A DNA stretch of 7,627 bases from Bacteroidota bacterium (lineage in GTDB: Bacteria > Bacteroidota > Bacteroidia > Flavobacteriales > Crocinitomicaceae), in the NCBI GenBank assembly GCA_029558435.1, contig JAKQEZ010000308.1:1-7627 (forward strand), in the 5' to 3' direction. The notes under the pieces are model-generated. The model saw only the letters and a program-made list of their open reading frames with translations. It searched no databases and was not told where the DNA came from. This document shows positions 4,474 through 7,627 of the stretch, one piece after another. Position 1 is the stretch's first letter. Each line of letters opens with the position of its first letter. The translations under genes were made by a program, and so were the position numbers.

Positions 4474-7426
4474 ACGCTTTCAGTCCTGATATTTCTCGCC
4501 CTTCGGCTTTCTTTTTTAAAATAGGTGTTAATTCTTCCATCAATGCCAATTCTCTTTTGGTGCGTTCTTTCCAACCTAAATCCAAAGGTTCAAAGAGTTC
4601 ACTTAGTTTGTCGGCATCAAAAATCATTCGGCTAATGATGGCATCTGTAAATTGCTGCAAAGCCGAAACCTCCAAGCCATTATTGTTGGCTATTTCTGCT
4701 AATCGTTTGGCAATTTTTTCTTCCTTAAAGTTTTGATAGCCGTCTTTTATTTCATGCTCGTTTAATGCCTTGCCAACTTCCAATGTTTTGATGTAGTCAA
4801 TGATGTCTTCCCTTTCTTCCATCAGGTTGGCACTGCTGCTCAATACAGCAATGAGTTGGTCACGGGTCATTTTCTGCTTTTTCGGTGTGCCCTGTGTGTA
4901 TTTGGCAATCAGGTTCATGATGTAATCATAATCCACCACCGAAGAAGCAAACAACACAAACTCAAAATCTAATTGCTGAATATTTTCAGGTGCTTTGTCG
5001 CCTTCTTTTTGCTGAATTTCTTTGAGTTGCTTCGCAATTTCCAAATACGAACTACGGAACGAACGCAATTGCTCTTCTGGCATCAGCTCGTCAATTTTTG
5101 CTTTCTGCTCTTCGCTTAAATCGGTGTATTGATCAAGCTGTGTTTTCAGGCGTTGCACTTCTTTAAAGCGGTTGATAAACTCCACACGAGCCGCATCGCC
5201 TTTGATGTTGTAAACTTCTTGCGGTTCAGCTACCATGTTTTTGTCTTCCATCCATTTTTCCATTGCCTTCACTGCCTCTTGGTATTTTTCAATCACTTTC
5301 GGAGCAGGGTCAACCAACCAAATTTCTTTGGCTCGTCCTGTATCTTCTCCACTGAATAGGGCAATGGCTCTGTCCACCTCGGCTTGTTGTTGCCTGAAAT
5401 CTAAAATGTTACCGTAAGGTTTGGTATCATTTAAAATACGGTTGGTTCGACTGAATGCCTGAATCAATCCGTGGAATTTTAAATTCTTGTCCACATACAA
5501 CGTGTTCAGGTATTTACTGTCAAAACCAGTAAGCAACATATCCACCACAATCACCAAATCAATTTTGTTCTTGCGTGGATAGTCGGCATTGCTGAACTTC
5601 TGAAATTTTATGCGTTGCTGAACATCTTGGTAATACAAGTCAAATTCAGTGATTTTATGATTTGAGCCATACTGTTTATTGTAATCGCTGATAATGGCTT
5701 CCAATGCTTTTTTCTTCTTTTCAGGTTCAACTTTGTTGTCAGCTTTCTCTTGTTGTAAATCTTCCTGCAATTGCTGAACGTCTTTGTTTCCTTCGGCAGG
5801 TGGAGAAAATACACAAGCAATATTTAAAGTAACAAAGTTTTCATCTTCTTTGGCTTTGCTTGCCTGAATGTCTTTGAATAGTTCGTAATATTCAATAGCA
5901 TCATTGATAGAAGCAGTTGCCAATAATGCGTTAAAGCGTTTGCTGTGTGTTGCAGCATCGTGTTTTTTTAGAATAGCATTTACAACCGCTTTTTTATGGT
6001 CGGTGCTTCCAACTGTTACATTTTTTTCAGGCTTGAAATAGTCAATATGAAAACGCAATACGTTTCTATCTTCTATTGCATGAGTTATGGTATAGTTGTG
6101 TAGCGGATTTTGGAATATGTCTTTGGTTGTTACATAAGAACCAACTGTTCCGTCAATTTGCTTGTAGGTTGCATTGTCGTCAAAAATCGGTGTTCCTGTA
6201 AATCCAAATAACTGTGCTTTCGGGAAAAACTCCTTGATGGCTTTGTGGTTTTCGCCAAACTGTGAACGGTGGCACTCGTCAAATATGAAAACGATGCGTT
6301 TGTCACTTAACGGTTGTAAACGTTCTTTATAGTTGTTCTTGTTGTTCGGGTCTAATGCTAAACCCAATTTTTGAATGGTCGTAACAATTACTTTGTTAGC
6401 GTAATCTTCCGAAAGCATTCTTCTTACCAATGTTTCGGTATTGGTGTTTTCCTCCACGCAACCTTCCTGAAACTTATTGAACTCCTCACGGGTTTGTCTA
6501 TCCAAGTCTTTGCGGTCAACCACAAACAAACATTTTTCAATATTCGGATTGTCTTTGAGTAGGGTAGATGCTTTGAAAGATGTCAGCGTTTTTCCGCTTC
6601 CTGTTGTGTGCCAAATGTAGCCGTTGCCTTTGTGTTCCTGAATGGAATTTACAATTGCCTTAACTGCATAAATCTGATAAGGTCGCATCACCAACAACTT
6701 TTGTTCGCTTGCCACCAATACCATGTATTTGCTTATCATTTGGCTCAAGGTGCATTTGCTCAAAAACTTTTCTGAAAAGTCGTCTATGTGTGTAATTTTT
6801 TTATTGTCCTCACTGGCAAATTGATAAACGGGTAAAAATTGCTCGTCAGCATTAAAGCTGAAATGAGAAGGGTTGTTGTTAGCGAAATAATAGGTATTAC
6901 TGCGATTGGTAACAATAAAAAGCTGCATGAAACAAAGCAATGAGTTTGTGTAACCATTGCCTGGGTCGCTTTTGTAGTCCACAATTTGCTGCATGGCTTT
7001 TCGTGGGCTTACTTCAAGCGTTTTTAATTCTATTTGAACAACAGGAATTCCGTTAATCAATAAAATCACATCGTAACGGTGGTTGCTGTTTTCTGTATTT
7101 ATGCGAAGTTGATTGATAACCTCAAATTCGTTTTTGCACCAGTCTTTTATGTTTACCAAGGTGTAATGCAAAGGCGTTCCGTCCTCACGGCTGAAAGTGT
7201 TTATTTCACGTAATCGTTTAGAGGAAGCAAAAACGTCTGAATTGATTATTTCGTCCCGTAGTCTGGCAAATTCAGCGTCAGTCAGGTTCACTCTGTTGAG
7301 AACCTGAAATTTTTCACGGAAATTCTTTTCCAGCGAAGCCCTGTCCTTTATGTCCGCCCTGTAACTGTATTTCAGGTCAGTCAGTTTGGCAATTAAACTA
7401 TCTTCTATTTGTTGCTCTTTAATCAT
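4466..7426 (-). CDS. hsdR: Type I restriction enzyme R subunit (HsdR), nuclease and translocase
   Basis: This is the 986-residue motor and nuclease subunit of a type I restriction enzyme. With M2S bound at an unmethylated site it pulls in DNA using ATP and cuts at a distance. The N-terminal PD-(D/E)xK nuclease is visible as D119, then E133-L-K135, followed by a QxxxY motif (Q147 to Y151). Two RecA-like helicase domains follow: Walker A TTGSGKT (274-280), motif II DECHR (383-387), motif III FTGTP (409-413), motif V LLTGFDS (631-637) and motif VI QAFSRTNR (656-663). A Q/E/K-rich stretch lies at about 551-575. The helical C-terminal part (about 740-986) should bind the methylase core and resembles EcoR124I-type (type IC) HsdR in layout and length. 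The ATG at 7426 is preceded by AT-rich DNA without a Shine-Dalgarno sequence, as is common in Bacteroidota. It is first in the operon, and its stop overlaps the hsdS start by 8 nt (ATGAGTAA). All key residues look intact, so it is probably active. Confidence 0.97.
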   Translation of the reverse strand: MIKEQQIEDSLIAKLTDLKYSYRADIKDRASLEKNFREKFQVLNRVNLTDAEFARLRDEIINSDVFASSKRLREINTFSREDGTPLHYTLVNIKDWCKNEFEVINQLRINTENSNHRYDVILLINGIPVVQIELKTLEVSPRKAMQQIVDYKSDPGNGYTNSLLCFMQLFIVTNRSNTYYFANNNPSHFSFNADEQFLPVYQFASEDNKKITHIDDFSEKFLSKCTLSQMISKYMVLVASEQKLLVMRPYQIYAVKAIVNSIQEHKGNGYIWHTTGSGKTLTSFKASTLLKDNPNIEKCLFVVDRKDLDRQTREEFNKFQEGCVEENTNTETLVRRMLSEDYANKVIVTTIQKLGLALDPNNKNNYKERLQPLSDKRIVFIFDECHRSQFGENHKAIKEFFPKAQLFGFTGTPIFDDNATYKQIDGTVGSYVTTKDIFQNPLHNYTITHAIEDRNVLRFHIDYFKPEKNVTVGSTDHKKAVVNAILKKHDAATHSKRFNALLATASINDAIEYYELFKDIQASKAKEDENFVTLNIACVFSPPAEGNKDVQQLQEDLQQEKADNKVEPEKKKKALEAIISDYNKQYGSNHKITEFDLYYQDVQQRIKFQKFSNADYPRKNKIDLVIVVDMLLTGFDSKYLNTLYVDKNLKFHGLIQAFSRTNRILNDTKPYGNILDFRQQQAEVDRAIALFSGEDTGRAKEIWLVDPAPKVIEKYQEAVKAMEKWMEDKNMVAEPQEVYNIKGDAARVEFINRFKEVQRLKTQLDQYTDLSEEQKAKIDELMPEEQLRSFRSSYLEIAKQLKEIQQKEGDKAPENIQQLDFEFVLFASSVVDYDYIMNLIAKYTQGTPKKQKMTRDQLIAVLSSSANLMEEREDIIDYIKTLEVGKALNEHEIKDGYQNFKEEKIAKRLAEIANNNGLEVSALQQFTDAIISRMIFDADKLSELFEPLDLGWKERTKRELALMEELTPILKKKAEGREISGLKAYE

Positions 7427-7443
7427 CTATAATTTTTATCGGT

Positions 7444-7451
7444 CAAAGTTA
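7444..7451 (-). promoter_or_regulatory. Candidate Bacteroidota -7 promoter element for the hsdR-hsdS-prrC-hsdM operon
   Basis: The minus strand reads TAACTTTG, an exact match to the Bacteroidota -7 consensus TAnnTTTG, ending 17 nt before the hsdR ATG. That leaves room for only a very short leader. No convincing TTTG -33 element is found at the usual 19-21 nt spacing; the nearest TTTG (7486-7489) is about 34 nt upstream. The call therefore rests on one element and its position. Confidence 0.4.
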
Positions 7452-7489
7452 CTTTTTTAATCACGTTAATCAGTCTGTGCGTTGGCAAA

Positions 7490-7555
7490 AAGTGGCTCTT
7501 TTGGCTTTGCGAAGGATTGGCTTTGTGCGTTGGGGCAAAGCCAAATGTGCCACTT
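7490..7555. repeat. Long stem-loop upstream of hsdR
   Basis: AAGTGGC (7490-7496) pairs with GCCACTT (7549-7555). After a 3/3 nt internal loop, TTTGGCTTTG (7500-7509) pairs with CAAAGCCAAA (7536-7545), both perfectly. A second TTGGCTTTG (7517-7525) in the loop can compete for the same partner, so two alternative hairpins are possible. TGTGCGTTGG occurs at 7476-7485 and 7524-7533. The structure ends about 40 bp upstream of the -7 candidate, so it probably lies outside the hsdR transcript. Confidence 0.65.
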
Positions 7556-7610
7556 GCGTGCTGGCATAAAATTGTTTTTAAAAAATGCGGGTGGGGAAAA
7601 AATAAAAAAC
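7490..7610. repeat. Right inverted arm flanking the restriction operon
   Basis: From inside to outside it has a stem-loop (7490-7555), then AAAATTGTTTTTAAAAAAT (7568-7586), the exact reverse complement of 376-394, and then AAAAAATAAAAAAC (7597-7610), the reverse complement of the T-rich block at 346-359. It lies upstream of the hsdR promoter candidate. An open minus-strand frame crosses the arm and extends to the edge of the window, but its composition follows the repeat, so no gene is called. Confidence 0.6.
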
Positions 7611-7627
7611 ATAGGGTCGGCAATGAG

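Noticed and set aside
7423..7623. 66-residue minus-strand open frame upstream of hsdR
   Set aside because: It spans the right arm and stem-loop, its composition follows the repeats, and it overlaps the promoter candidate.

Overview
The window holds one compact operon, read entirely on the minus strand: a complete type I restriction-modification system with a PrrC-family anticodon nuclease gene inside it. In order of transcription the genes are hsdR (7426-4466), hsdS (4473-3178), prrC (3181-2117) and hsdM (2108-498). hsdR/hsdS overlap by 8 nt, hsdS/prrC overlap by 4 nt (ATGA), and prrC/hsdM are 8 nt apart, so the four genes are probably co-transcribed and translationally coupled.

The likely host is a member of the Bacteroidota. 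The DNA is AT-rich. hsdR and hsdM start without a recognisable Shine-Dalgarno sequence, and a match to the Bacteroidota -7 promoter element (TAnnTTTG) lies just upstream of hsdR. This is an inference from style; there is no rRNA or other marker gene.

Functionally, HsdM2-HsdS should methylate a bipartite DNA site, and addition of HsdR gives the restriction complex. By analogy with the E. coli EcoprrI/PrrC locus, PrrC should be held silent by the Hsd complex. It would be released when a phage inhibits restriction, and would then cut tRNA-Lys in the anticodon loop to block phage translation. All three catalytic residues known from E. coli PrrC (Arg-x3-Glu and a downstream His) can be aligned here. 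The gene order R-S-prrC-M differs from the M-S-prrC-R order of the E. coli locus.

The flanks are non-coding and rich in repeats. A 19-bp perfect inverted repeat (376-394 / 7568-7586), a second T-rich block and a stem-loop appear in the same outside-to-inside order on both sides, so the operon sits between two imperfect inverted arms (about 346-476 and 7490-7610). No transposase is visible. Further left is a separate structured repeat (135-263). Beyond it, a short open frame (106 to the left edge, minus strand) is probably the 5' end of another gene. Right of hsdR only the promoter region and the right arm are seen.
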